From the NCBI GenBank assembly GCA_030770425.1, contig JASJFT010000002.1, positions 124,001-188,000 of the forward strand: a DNA stretch of 64,000 nt. The letters run 5' to 3'. This document shows, in pieces, positions 47,754 through 57,362 of the stretch. The notes below the pieces were generated by a model. That model saw only the letters and a program-made list of their open reading frames with translations, made no database searches and was not told the origin of the DNA. The first letter of the stretch is position 1, and each line of letters opens with the position of its first letter. This DNA comes from Darksidea phi. Its lineage: Eukaryota; Ascomycota; Dothideomycetes; Pleosporales; Lentitheciaceae. The translations under genes were made by a program, and so were the position numbers.

Positions 47754-48212
47754 AAAGTTTTGTTGTAGATGTAGTGAATCCTGCGCAGTCCGGACCTCTT
47801 GCCATGATTGCCATCCTCCCAAGCCAAGACCTATCTTCCTCTGATGCTTTCCCTTTCTACGATACTAATTGCAGGCCTCGCCACTAGAGTCGCATTTTGC
47901 GAAACGAGACTTCGACTTGCGAGATTATACTCAGGTGCATCGTGAAGACCGCCGTGATCTAGCCACCGCACGGACTCGAGTGCTAGCAGGGGTGATGTCT
48001 GCCTTCCGCGGCGATTCTAGACTATAAACTAGGGACGCAATTGGGGTGGGTACGCTAGGCCGTGAGAGGAAGTTTTCTCAGCTCAACCCGCACAGCAACT
48101 TCTTGTGCAGTAATGTCGTAGCAACGAGTCACGGCGGTTAGTTCTTTAAGCAGCAATCTCTTGGAGTTGCGTCTCATCATCTTTCCTTCGCTCACCTGCA
48201 TTCATCTTCAAC
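47754..48212. other. Intergenic region, SDR to acetyltransferase
   Basis: No gene or clear signal. It should contain the SDR 3' UTR and the promoter of the acetyltransferase gene. Confidence 0.4.
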
Positions 48213-48925
48213 ATGGAGAACTCAAGCCTAATAGCCAACCTCTCCAAATGCGAGGAGTACCAGAAAATGGTTCGAGGGGACCTGTATTATTCATTTGGTC
48301 CAGAGCTGAGTGCGGCACGAGAACGCTGTGCTCGGGCATGCAAACGGTTCAACAACGCCGAAGACATCACCCGCCGACGGCAAGTTGAGTTATGGCGAGA
48401 GTAGGAGCTCTGTAGTCAAGACCGGCGTTGAACAAAAGCTGACCGAACAGTATTCTCGGAAACGAGGAGCCGCTGCCGCCACCAGCACCGACTCGAAAGG
48501 AAGACGACGCGCTATTCCAAGACGAGCCTTACGTCGCCGGCTCGATTACTGTCGACTACGGGATCCATCTCAGCGTAGGACCAGGGACCTACATCAATTT
48601 CAACTTCACGGTCCTCGACACGTGCCATGTAAAGATTGGTGCTCGTGTGTTGTTCGGGCCGAACGTGTCCATCTTCACAGCTTCGCACCCGGTCGACCCC
48701 GCGGAGCGCAACGGGATGGTGGGACCAGAGCTCGGAGCGCCCATAACTATTGGCGACGATTGCTGGATCGGGGGGAGCGTAATCATACTCGCGGGAGTGA
48801 CGATTGGAGATGGCTGTACAATTGGCGCCGGAAGCGTGGTGACCAAATCGGTGGAGCCGTACTCGGTCGCGGTGGGGAATCCGGCGAGGATCATAAGGAA
48901 GTTGGAGCGGAAAGCGAAGGACTGA
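48213..48925 (+). CDS. Maltose/galactoside-type O-acetyltransferase
   Basis: Left-handed beta-helix (hexapeptide-repeat) transferase that uses acetyl-CoA to acetylate a sugar or similar hydroxyl. Two exons, 48213-48400 and 48451-48925, give 220 aa. The N-terminal maltose-acetyltransferase cap (YQKMVRGDLYYSFGPEL, then CKRFNNAED) leads into YINFNFTVLDTCHVKIG and the catalytic-His region FTASHPVDP. Hexapeptide turns follow (ITIGDDCWIGGSVII, VTIGDGCTIGAGSVVT), and it ends AVGNPARIIRKL. Splicing at CGAGA/GTAGGA restores ELWRDILGNEEPLPPPAP; unspliced, the first exon ends in a stop. Third of the enzyme trio. Complete and likely active. Confidence 0.9.
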
Positions 48926-49340
48926 GGAATGCTGAAGGGTTAGTAGATAGGAATAGACTGCCTGACTGTGTCGAGAGTTTCGTGCTATTGAGCCTAGTAC
49001 GAGGCCGTATGCGCAAGCGGTGAGGTGGTGCCGATCCCCGAGTTCAATTGGAAGTGAGAATCGCGGAAGCACATAGCAGCGGGGGCTAGTTCTGAAGGGA
49101 AGCGACTTGGAGGGGATGTTCTCGCTCGTCTCCAGTCCATAGCTTGTGCCTGTGTTTGCGTTGTCGGCAGACCAAAGGTGCTGTAACAGGTCAACCACGT
49201 CATCGGCAGATTGGGCCGGCGCAGCATGCGAAGCACACCCCAGGCAGAAGGCGCAAAATTCAGCACCTGCAATCTCAAATCCATCACCGTCTTCTCCCTC
49301 AAGTGCCTGGCAAAAGCCACACAGCTCAATGAAAAAGGGT

Positions 49341-49667
49341 CGCGTCAGCCAGAGGTAGTGCAATACTGGCGACACTGTGGCCTCAACTATGAGCAAGCTC
49401 AGTGAGAGGAGGCCGGGGTACAAAAATAGGAATAATCTTGAAAATGTTCCCGTAGGAACTGCAGACAGTCAGCAAAGAAGCTTGCGAGTGAGGAAGAAGG
49501 GACCACGGACCGTTTCAGAGATTAAACTGAAAAGAACAGATACTACACTTGATCTAAGCCAAAAGGCAAAGCTGTAAAAGGTTAGCAAGCGATCGAGAGT
49601 TGGCACCCTAGAGACCAGGACCGAAGCCTCAAAGTGTAGGGTGGAAGTGGAGGTTACTTACAGAGCT
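49341..49667 (-). ncRNA. U2 spliceosomal snRNA gene, interrupted by an intron
   Basis: U2 snRNA base-pairs with the intron branch site in the spliceosome. The minus strand carries the diagnostic 5' domain: GCCTTTTGGC stem-loop I, then GATCAAGTGTAGTATCTG with the branch-recognition sequence, then stem IIa TCAGTTTAATCTCTGA. Downstream are an Sm site (ATTTTTG, near 49420), stem III (GGCCTC pairing with GAGGCC) and stem IV with its conserved loop, GCCAG-TATTGCACTACCT-CTGGC at 49370-49348. The genomic sequence just 5' of stem I (TTTTACAG) does not look like U2, but removal of 49661-49572 joins AGCTCT to CTTTGCC. That recreates the CTCTCTTTGCC start remembered from fission-yeast U2. The spliced RNA would be about 237 nt. 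The 5' end (49667) and 3' end (about 49341) are estimates. Confidence 0.9.
49572..49661 (-). other. mRNA-type spliceosomal intron inside the U2 snRNA gene
   Basis: A 90-nt intron with strong signals: donor CTCT/GTAAGTAAC, branch site TTGCTAACC (branch A near 49582), acceptor CTTTTACAG/CTTTG. It lies about 6 nt after the predicted RNA 5' end. Confidence 0.75.
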
Positions 49668-49696
49668 GAAGAGCAAAGGGAGGGCCCAGCGGCGAG

Positions 49697-49704
49697 CTTT
49701 TATA
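49697..49704 (-). promoter_or_regulatory. TATA box of the U2 gene
   Basis: TATAAAAG on the minus strand, 37 bp upstream of the predicted RNA start at 49667. It fits the spliced model; the unspliced 5' end would lie about 125 bp away from it. Confidence 0.6.
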
Positions 49705-50221
49705 GACAGTGGGATGCCAAGCCCCTAAAAACGCTAACGGATCATGTGATTGCTATACTGCAGCAGGTGGGTGACCATTAGCGAGGCTGAAGCTGTGGTG
49801 AAGCTATAATGACGTAGAGTACAAGCCTTCAGATATTGTTGGCTTGGCACCATGACACCACATTCCAAAGCGGCAGAGGACATGACGTTAGCAATGCGAA
49901 AGCGTTACAGAATGGGGTTGAAAATTTCCCCTTTCCCCACATTTTTTGCCTATGCCTTTATATATCATGGCTACCTGTACCGCATCAACACCTACAAAGC
50001 GAAGCAATCCGCGAGATGCTGTTACCTGGTTGATAGAGGGCGGTGCACCAGAGTTTGACGACAACTGCAGACAAATGCAATCAAAAAGCAGCAGCTTCGC
50101 TCTATATCGAACTTTATGGTTGAGTCTGTTGAGTATATGACGTAGAAGATTTCACATGCTAGCATGTGAATACCCGCGAACACCCGCGCACGTATAGCCC
50201 TAGTACTACCTAATATACTTC
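49705..50221. other. Intergenic region upstream of U2 and a small + strand gene
   Basis: No gene recognised. It contains the distal promoter of U2 (-) and the upstream region of the spliced ORF at 50222. TCACATGCTAGCATGTGA at about 50150-50167 is a perfect palindrome. Confidence 0.4.
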
Positions 50222-50610
50222 ATGGATCCGAAGGATAGGGTTATCTTGATGGAATATTCTGATCCGAGCAAGGACGCCCTCCTGGGGCTTATCGACAAAG
50301 ACGGCTTTGGTTCTATCAAGAGTGCCCCACCGGTGGTGATGGAGAAGCGGGTCGAAGCCATGGTAGACAACATAAGAAGCGCGAACATCCTCGGCAAGAA
50401 ACAGCCGGTTATGGATCAGCCCTACAAGCTGGTAAGAAGCCCATTGCCTCAGCATGCAAGGCGCATCGCCCTTACATAGGATGAACTAATATATAATAAT
50501 AGGCTCGCATTGAGGTTACATACCTCTCCGAGATGCAAATCGCCACTGGCGTTTGGACGACGGGGGACAAACGGAGCCTCGCCGCGAAGACCGGCCTTTA
50601 TTCTCTTTGA
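50222..50610 (+). CDS. Small hypothetical protein, two exons
   Basis: Exons 50222-50431 and 50503-50610 join in phase 0 (CTG/GTAAGA, branch-like GAACTAAT, AATAATAG acceptor) to give 105 aa. It starts MDPKDRVILMEYSD and ends AAKTGLYSL. No signal peptide, helix or family motif was recognised. The splice phase is consistent and the first exon is codon-like, but with so short a product a chance ORF or a fragment of a lost gene is possible. Confidence 0.4.
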
Positions 50611-51115
50611 CCTCGAGTATGTATGCTCTGCGTGGCTCTCTGACTACGTGGCCTCTATATTTGAAATGGTCTGCGGAAGTATGACTGTTGTACCATTGCA
50701 TAGTTCACCTCCAACTTTTTTTTCCTTCCAGGAGGAAAGCTGCATTGCGCAACTATGCTATTGTAGTACTGATATCTAATAATGAAACTACCTCCTACTT
50801 CTCACAATGTCTTCGGTGGCATGTTTTTCGAGAGGTAAGAACGTTCCCACGTAGAGAGCCAAGGAATGTGAGGCGCAATAAGAACTGTACACACGTGTCA
50901 TAAAATGTCTGCCTAGAGACGAGTATAACGTTCGCATACTAACTCGGACAATCATTTGGACATATTTACCAAACAGCCTTTATTATTCGGATTCTACATC
51001 ATACTCGAAGAGACTATTCGCAAACCTTCTTATCCCCTATAAAACCGACAAAACATCCCTACGCAAAGTACATTTGGCAGAAAAGAACTCTAATGAACTC
51101 CGAAAACGACTACCT
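50611..51115. other. Intergenic region
   Basis: No gene seen. Holds the 3' UTR of the minus-strand gene that ends at 51116. Confidence 0.4.
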
Positions 51116-52816
51116 CTACTTCTGAAAAGTCCCTTTAAATGCCGTCGTGCGAGTGCTCCTCCGTGACGGCGTGTGCTCCACCGTATTCGGTGTCTTTGGC
51201 GGTCGGCCACGACCTCTCTTCTTTCTAGACGGCATAGGAGTGGTCGGTGCCGGCGGAGCCGAAACGGCAGGCGGGGAGCGGACGACAGGCGAGGAGCGAG
51301 CGACGGGTGCGGAGGGTGGAGAGGGGCAGGGAGATGAGGGAGGTGGAGAACGTGCAGTCCTGGCAGCGCGAGTGGTCGCAGTCGAACGCGAAACAGCACG
51401 AGAGCGGGATGATGTCCAGCTACTACCCAACACTTGAGTAGGCGATGGCGCCGAAGGAGGAGTAGCCAGCTCACCAGCTAGCTCGGCTTCAATGGAGCCC
51501 CAGGACTGAGTACTAGGCGAGAAGTCGATGATAACATCATCCCATTCAACACCCGCCTGCTCCTGCTCCTCCTTCTGCTGCTGCTTCGGCGACGTCGACT
51601 TCTCCCCCGAGGTCACAGGGACAACAGGCGCTTCATCTGGCTTGAAAATGCCCTTGATCGACCGTCGGCGATCCTTGCGCGCTGACTGCAAACTCGTGTG
51701 AAGTCGACGGGACTCATTGACGCGATACTGCGTCGGCGTCTCATCCGGAGTGCTGTTTACCGAGTTGCTCTCCTCAATGGGCGACAGGTCTGTGCCCGTG
51801 GTTGCGTAATTGGTAGCAACAGCAATCGCCTTCGGCGGCGTGCGTAGTGATGGAGACTTTGGCTTAATAGCCTTCGGGCGGTACTGATTGCCTGGCGAGT
51901 TCGGATCGAATGCTCGGTGCATGGCACGCTCGACCATGTTCGGGCGCTTTGATGGCGGTGCGTCCCTCTCCGGTGCAGGTACAATGGGCGGACTTCTTGC
52001 TGAAGATGAGGAGGAAGAGAAGTCGTTATAGTTGAAGCCATAGCCTCCCGTCGGTGCTGCTGGAGTGACCGGTTGATTCCGACGCGCGCGCGCGCGGAGC
52101 CAGGGCGGAGAGTAGCGATTAACTGCGATCGTTTCCAATCCTATCTCTTCATTCTCAAACCCACTCTCATTAGGCGTAGGAGGCAGGTTGGCGTCGTCGA
52201 CGTCCCACATACTAACATCGACAGCCTCGCCTTGCTCTTCCTCGTCGGCTTCATTCCGGTGCTCTTCTACCTCTGTCACTTCACGATCGATGCTCTGCCT
52301 CTTGGCCGGTGGAAGGTCGTCCTCCTGGATTTTGCGCTTCAACCGGCGGAGAACGCGCAGTCCCTCGCTACGGCTCAACTGGTTATCAAGCATATTACCA
52401 AGCTCATCCATTACACGTCCAAGTAGCTCTTCCGGATCTTGTAGTAGTGCTTCGTAGTCTGGGTCACTCTCAATGAGACGGATAATGTGGAAGACGGCGA
52501 GCTGAACCTTCGCGCGGCTCTGTCGATGCTCTCTGAAGAAGTGGTAGAAGCCAAAAACGGCAACAGTAGTGCCAAACACCTGGACAAGCGGCCCATAAGC
52601 TGATAGGTACTCTGGAAGCGACATTTTACCGTAGATCAACTCGGTTATCGTTCTGGCTGTCGAGTAGGTAGCTTTTGTCGCATTCGGTACGCTGGTTGCA
52701 CCTCGTGCAGTGCTGGAAGATACAGTAGTGTCAGTTTGTTGATTGGCGGCTGAGATGGTGTGTCTCGGCTTGAGCATAGAGCCCAAGATATCGGTAAGGG
52801 CGCGATTCTGGCTCAT
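51116..52816 (-). CDS. Hypothetical protein with one helix and a C-terminal AT-hook
   Basis: Single-exon frame, 566 aa from the ATG at 52816 (the frame upstream offers only GTG). A hydrophobic stretch at about 74-94 (YGPLVQVFGTTVAVFGFYHF) looks like one transmembrane helix. It is followed by a helical charged region to about 170 (VFHIIRLIESDPDYEALL). After that come long disordered Ser/Pro/acidic stretches and a basic C-terminus with an AT-hook, KKRGRGRPPKTPN, near residue 540. A membrane anchor plus a DNA-binding tail suggests a nuclear-envelope protein that tethers chromatin; that is inference from layout only. No known family recognised. Confidence 0.75.
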   Translation of the reverse strand: MSQNRALTDILGSMLKPRHTISAANQQTDTTVSSSTARGATSVPNATKATYSTARTITELIYGKMSLPEYLSAYGPLVQVFGTTVAVFGFYHFFREHRQSRAKVQLAVFHIIRLIESDPDYEALLQDPEELLGRVMDELGNMLDNQLSRSEGLRVLRRLKRKIQEDDLPPAKRQSIDREVTEVEEHRNEADEEEQGEAVDVSMWDVDDANLPPTPNESGFENEEIGLETIAVNRYSPPWLRARARRNQPVTPAAPTGGYGFNYNDFSSSSSSARSPPIVPAPERDAPPSKRPNMVERAMHRAFDPNSPGNQYRPKAIKPKSPSLRTPPKAIAVATNYATTGTDLSPIEESNSVNSTPDETPTQYRVNESRRLHTSLQSARKDRRRSIKGIFKPDEAPVVPVTSGEKSTSPKQQQKEEQEQAGVEWDDVIIDFSPSTQSWGSIEAELAGELATPPSAPSPTQVLGSSWTSSRSRAVSRSTATTRAARTARSPPPSSPCPSPPSAPVARSSPVVRSPPAVSAPPAPTTPMPSRKKRGRGRPPKTPNTVEHTPSRRSTRTTAFKGTFQK

Positions 52817-53996
52817 GGTTACAGTGTACACGCCTTGTGCGGCGTCGGAGCTGTGACGGTGACGTGCGATATTCGTGAGTGTATAATGTCGACACAGGAA
52901 AACAACAGACAGAGATGTTGAACAGTTTACAAAGGTGATCTGGTGCCGTTGTTTCGCTTCGAGTTCTTTGTTTTCGTCCGACTGTCAAATATCGCTGCAA
53001 ACGGTCGAGTTGGGTGCGATAAACAAAGAGTGAGCGAAATTTCTGAGGAAGGCCGGAGAAATATTTTTGGAGGGAACTCTAGCGCGCATTTTCCATTTGG
53101 TGGCTACTGAGCGCTTGTGGAATCCGCGGTCGTGCATTTGTGGCGGTGCTGTTTGCTCGTGAGTGATTTATAGTGAAACAGGACTTTTCACTGAGAGTGC
53201 ATACTCTGTGACAGATATAGTTCAAGAAAACGAAAGTGCAAGCCCCATTTTCTGGATGCGAATTCTTTGGTGTAGGCTCAGTAAGGTAAATGGAAATGGG
53301 TGATCAGTATTCAAAGCAACGGCTCATATGAGCATAGCTCCTTGAGGATGACGGAACGCACAGTTCAACTGGCAGGAAACATATCATGTAAAACTGTTCC
53401 AGGTACTTCTCTAGTAGGGCGAATGCAAGGCGAAAGGTGTTCTCGTTCTCTATAACGGCTATGATACAAGCGCTCAAGCAGCAACGTTGGCGTTGGAGGG
53501 CGCCCCATTGGTAGTTCTGGTCCATTCCCAAATTTAGAGTGATGCATCTGCGTCTTCGATCAATCTCTACGGCTTAGGAGATAAACGGTAGGTCTTGACC
53601 TATTGCAGCTACCTCATTGAACCTACTTCTCCATTTGTCAGGACTTTCCATCGAACGCAACAATCCTCGATCGTCATATGAACGAACAATGCACAACGCG
53701 AGGGTTTGGGGAAGGGATTTGGCAGACTGTATGCGTCACCTGTGATTGCTCGTGGCGTTCCGCACCGGCAGCCTGCAAGATCCAGAGTCCTCTAATGGAG
53801 TATGCGCAGGTTTGTAACATCAAAATCAGCGCATGTTGCTTTTAAAACTTTAATATCTGAACCAGGCCCTTGGGGTAAAATTTGGACGCCGCCTGCTGAA
53901 GCTGGATGCGGAGCTTTCACACACGCTCTGCTGTGCCCCTGAGCAACCGGCGAATGAATTCATACTGAGCCCTCAAGCTTGGATTCATGATGGCAC
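52817..53996. promoter_or_regulatory. Intergenic region, 1.2 kb
   Basis: Promoter of the AT-hook protein gene (-) at the left. No gene motif in the rest; short minus-strand ORFs at 53304-53547 look random. Confidence 0.4.
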
Positions 53997-55450
53997 TTGT
54001 CCGGCCATTCTAGAAACTTTAAAGCTCAGGTCATAGCAGTTCTTTCCGCTCTATCGATCACAGCCATCGCCATCGCCAACGCGATCAAACGGAGCACTCT
54101 GCTGACGATATCGCCCACGCATACAGCCGACTCTACGACCGGCACCTGTGCAGACATTACATACCCCTCTATAGTAGTCCTTGGAACGACATTATCGATC
54201 ATGAGCAACCAATACCTTACGCCAACAATTCATGCTGGCATCCGCGCCATTCCGAACACCTCCATGCCGTCTACAGTCACTTCCACCATCACTCAAGTAG
54301 CTCGTCTCACCAGCCAAAAGGCTACGTTGAGCATTTCCTCCGCCGATTGTTTCGCCCTTTTAGTCTGTAATGCAGCTACAGCCATCGCTGAGAAGTGTGG
54401 CGTTGCGTCATTCAACATCGAACAGCAACTGCCACTTATCAGATGGGTTACTACCGTTCTTATTTTGGGCGGTACTGCAAGTACAGCTTACCTATTCGGC
54501 CGGCGTAAGGCAAAACAAGTTCTGCCGATGCCGATTCCTAGGGGTGAAGATCCGAATGCATGGCATCGATCATGACGAATGGGCGCTATTGTGAAAGGGA
54601 CTTTGAAAGAAGATGAGCGGCTCCAGAAAGATCTGAAAAAAGCAAGACAGGCTAAGGAAGCTAATGAGCAGGTCCGGCGAGAGCTGGCGCAAGCGAAAGA
54701 AAAAATATTCGTGTTGGAAGAGCAGGAGGCCGCTCTGCAAGCGAGCGTGCACCGAGAAATCTTGCTGCGGGAGCAGGAGGAAGCCAAAGTACGAATGGCT
54801 TGAGAAAGCTGTCGAGAAATCAAGCTCGCCCAAGACATCTAGTAAGTGCTTGTACCTCCCCAAATGACTACCACAACTGAAAAGGACCAGCCGCTCAAGG
54901 CATCCCCAAAACACCATCAAGGACCAGCTCAGCGGTCAACGTAGGATCCAATAAACAGTATCCCCACGTACCGTCTAGCACTCCGCGATCGAGCATTTCA
55001 GGCCACTCCAACCCTTCAATGACACCTACCCAACAAGCCATCCACAAATCCTACAAGGAGAATATCGAGGCAAACGCCGAGCGTTTACTTAGAAAAGAGA
55101 TAACCTCTCTAGAGCTCGCTGATGAAAGTTACGAGAAAGTGAGCGGCTACACGCCACCAAGCGCGAGGGAGAAGCGCAAACTGTCCGATTTCGAAGAAGA
55201 CGAGGGGTTGAGACAGGCCTCCCCAGCATTAATGAGTACGCATCAAGCGCAGCTTATGAGCCCTGAGCTCCGAACGAAGCATGTTGTGACAGTGCAGAAG
55301 CTTGATCTTAGCAACGCGCTGAAGCTCATGCCTGAGACATCTCGAGCAAAGCGTGCTCGCATCTCTATCCCTGAAGTCACTATACAGCCTGCATCTCCCA
55401 CGCCTATCGCTTTGGCTTCTTCTCCAACGCCGGCATCCACTCTCCTCTAA
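53997..55450 (+). pseudogene. Broken membrane/coiled-coil protein gene
   Basis: Three pieces read like one gene. Piece 1 (53997-54572) has two hydrophobic helices, VIAVLSALSITAIAIANAI and VTTVLILGGTASTAYLFG. Piece 2 (54579-54800) is in the same frame after one TGA at 54573-54575 and is a charged coiled coil (LKEDERLQKDLKKARQAK). Piece 3 needs a one-base frame change near 54795-54801, then an intron (54842-54884) and exon 54885-55450, which is polar with KRKLSDFEEDE. No in-frame ATG opens piece 1: an ATG at 53990 is one frame off. So there are at least two and probably three lesions. Alternatives are two separate small genes or sequence errors. Family not recognised. Confidence 0.45.
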
Positions 55451-55635
55451 CATTCTCACTGATACCCCATCTAACGCACTTCTCACATGATATTCCTTAT
55501 ATAAGCCCGCACCGCAACCCAATATCCCAAATAGGTCGCGGTGAAGCATCATGCGCACGTCCAACACCCTCTGATCCTATCTCCACTGTATAGCCCCACC
55601 TACCATTCCCACGTGTCCTAAAACCTTCCTCTAAA

Positions 55636-55905
55636 TCCACATTCTCCCCATTTTCCTCCCGCTCGCCACGTCTGACTGTCCAATCTGCCTGCCAGACTAC
55701 AATGACGAAGATGCGCCGCCCATTTGCGTCGTCAACATTCCCGGCTGCCGCCACCACACACTAGCCCGCTTCTGTCGTACATACTCACTATATCGATCCC
55801 TGTGGATATTCCGTCCGACCCGCGGCGTAGCCAACGGAGCGATACTTCGCGGGCGGCACAACAACCGCAGCTAAATATGGAGATAGAGGCGGGCACACAG
55901 AGTAA
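55636..55905 (+). other. Possible RING-like exon or relic
   Basis: An open frame with a CPICLPDYNDED start and a following GCRHHTLARFC, i.e. Cys-x2-Cys-x12-Cys-x6-Cys-x-His-His-x6-Cys, which resembles the degenerate RING fingers of fungal E3-like proteins. There is no ATG in frame and no clear splice partner, so it may be an orphan exon or a relic. Confidence 0.25.
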
Positions 55906-56312
55906 GGCACAAGTCAACGGCAGTGAGGGGCAGAAGTGCGGGGTTGATGCAGTCGCAAATGGCAAGAAGAGAGAACAAGAAGGCGAGGGCCAGGTAATCA
56001 GACGAGCGAGGGTTTTGAAGAGGGAGTGGCAAGGGGTAGTGGCAACAATAGGGAAATGTGGTGTAACATTGTGGCGTAAAGGGGTCTTGCGATAATGGCG
56101 GTGTAGAGTTAAGCCAAGAGGCTTGTTGGCGGTCCCCTGTCTTTAGCATTGATCTCACGACCGTGGAGAATAAGAAGGAACGAAGGCGAAAGCGGAAAGG
56201 ATACGGTGTAGAAGCGTTATAAGGGCATGTATGCAAGATTACATCGTCAAGATAGCTGAAGATGGTGACATGACACTAACCATAGCGGTCTTCTGTGCCA
56301 GTCTTGTTCCTC
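55906..56312. other. Intergenic region
   Basis: No gene supported. It lies on the 3' side of the WLM protease gene, which is on the minus strand. Confidence 0.4.
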
Positions 56313-57362
56313 TCATGAAGTCTCTCCGTTACCCTTATTCTCACTATCCGCCTGCCTCTGCCTTTTGACTCTCTCTTCCGCCGCCCTGGCGAGTATATCC
56401 CTCCTTGACAAACTCCCCGCCGACATAGTCCCTCCTGCACTACTCACCACCGTCTCTGCCCCGCCACCACCCAGCACAAATTCACCCCCCGTCCACCCTC
56501 CGTGGTCAAACACCTCCTCCTCAAATGCCTCCGCATATTCGACGTTCCCTACACTCTTTCCGCCAGCCCTCCAATCATCCCGATCAACCTCCCTCTCAAT
56601 CTGCTTACACAGCTCCCAAAAGTTCCGGTCATGCGGCCCCCACACGTTATGTGCAAGCTCATGACACAACGTCTTCCGTATAGTCTTGTAGTCCCTGTAA
56701 CCGTCGTATGCGTCAGTGCGGAGACGGAGCTCGATGACCTCGCCTTGATTGCGGTTGAGACCAAGCGTGCGTGACTCGTGGGTAGTGTGCATGGCAGGAT
56801 CCATTTCTGTGAGTAATGGTACGCTGAACTTGTGGGTTCGCATCGCTGCCTTAATCCCTGCATCATCTCGCAACCGTTCTAGGAATCGAAGACTTCGATC
56901 TGGATTCGGCAGGTATGGGAGAGGCCGTAGCGTATGGAATGTATATTGCGCCTCGTCCTGTACCTTCTTCCAATCTCGATTTCTAGCTGGCGTCGCAGCT
57001 TTTATAGGACCCGGACGGCGGGGTGTGGCAGCGCGGGATATGCTGGCATTGAGGGAGGAAAGTTCGGCGGATGTGCTGCCCATTAGGGTGATCTTCTTCG
57101 AGACAAGCGTTGAGAGGGAGAGGGTAGGGTTTTTGAACGGCGGTTTTAGGAGGCCGGCTTTGGGAATGAGGAACTTTTGGGTTGCGGGCGGTATTGAGAG
57201 CTCCGAAGAGACCCGTTCGGAAAGATCTGAAATCGTGGCATCTTGCGCGAAAGACAATGTGATCTGATCGCCGTGATGGGTCAGCGTGAGCTTAAGCTCG
57301 TCGGCGGATGCGGTAGGGTCTGCGGACATATTTTGATCGTGTGTTTCGCCTGTTGAAGTCAT
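56313..57362 (-). CDS. WLM-domain metalloprotease with ubiquitin-like domain (Wss1-like)
   Basis: Zinc metalloprotease of the WLM/SprT group; the yeast relative Wss1 cuts DNA-protein crosslinks and acts in SUMO-linked repair. One exon, 349 aa, ATG at 57362. A ubiquitin-like fold occupies about 24-95 (LKLTLTHHGDQITLSFAQDA, then SELSIPPATQKFLIPKAG). The WLM domain follows from about 130 (KKVQDEAQYTFHTLRPLPYL). The zinc site is HELAHNVWGPHD near residue 235, with two His and a Glu in HExxH and a third His downstream. The C-terminal third is Gly/Ala-rich, then basic (RRDILARAAEERVKRQRQ). The UBL plus WLM order matches fungal ubiquitin/metalloprotease fusion proteins. Confidence 0.92.
   Translation of the reverse strand: MTSTGETHDQNMSADPTASADELKLTLTHHGDQITLSFAQDATISDLSERVSSELSIPPATQKFLIPKAGLLKPPFKNPTLSLSTLVSKKITLMGSTSAELSSLNASISRAATPRRPGPIKAATPARNRDWKKVQDEAQYTFHTLRPLPYLPNPDRSLRFLERLRDDAGIKAAMRTHKFSVPLLTEMDPAMHTTHESRTLGLNRNQGEVIELRLRTDAYDGYRDYKTIRKTLCHELAHNVWGPHDRNFWELCKQIEREVDRDDWRAGGKSVGNVEYAEAFEEEVFDHGGWTGGEFVLGGGGAETVVSSAGGTMSAGSLSRRDILARAAEERVKRQRQADSENKGNGETS

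Noticed and set aside
48310..49023. 237-codon + strand ORF overlapping the acetyltransferase
   Set aside because: It is an out-of-frame shadow of the hexapeptide-repeat gene, Arg-rich and without motifs.
48512..49423. 303-codon minus-strand ORF
   Set aside because: Antisense shadow of the acetyltransferase that also runs into the 3' end of the U2 RNA gene; no protein motif.
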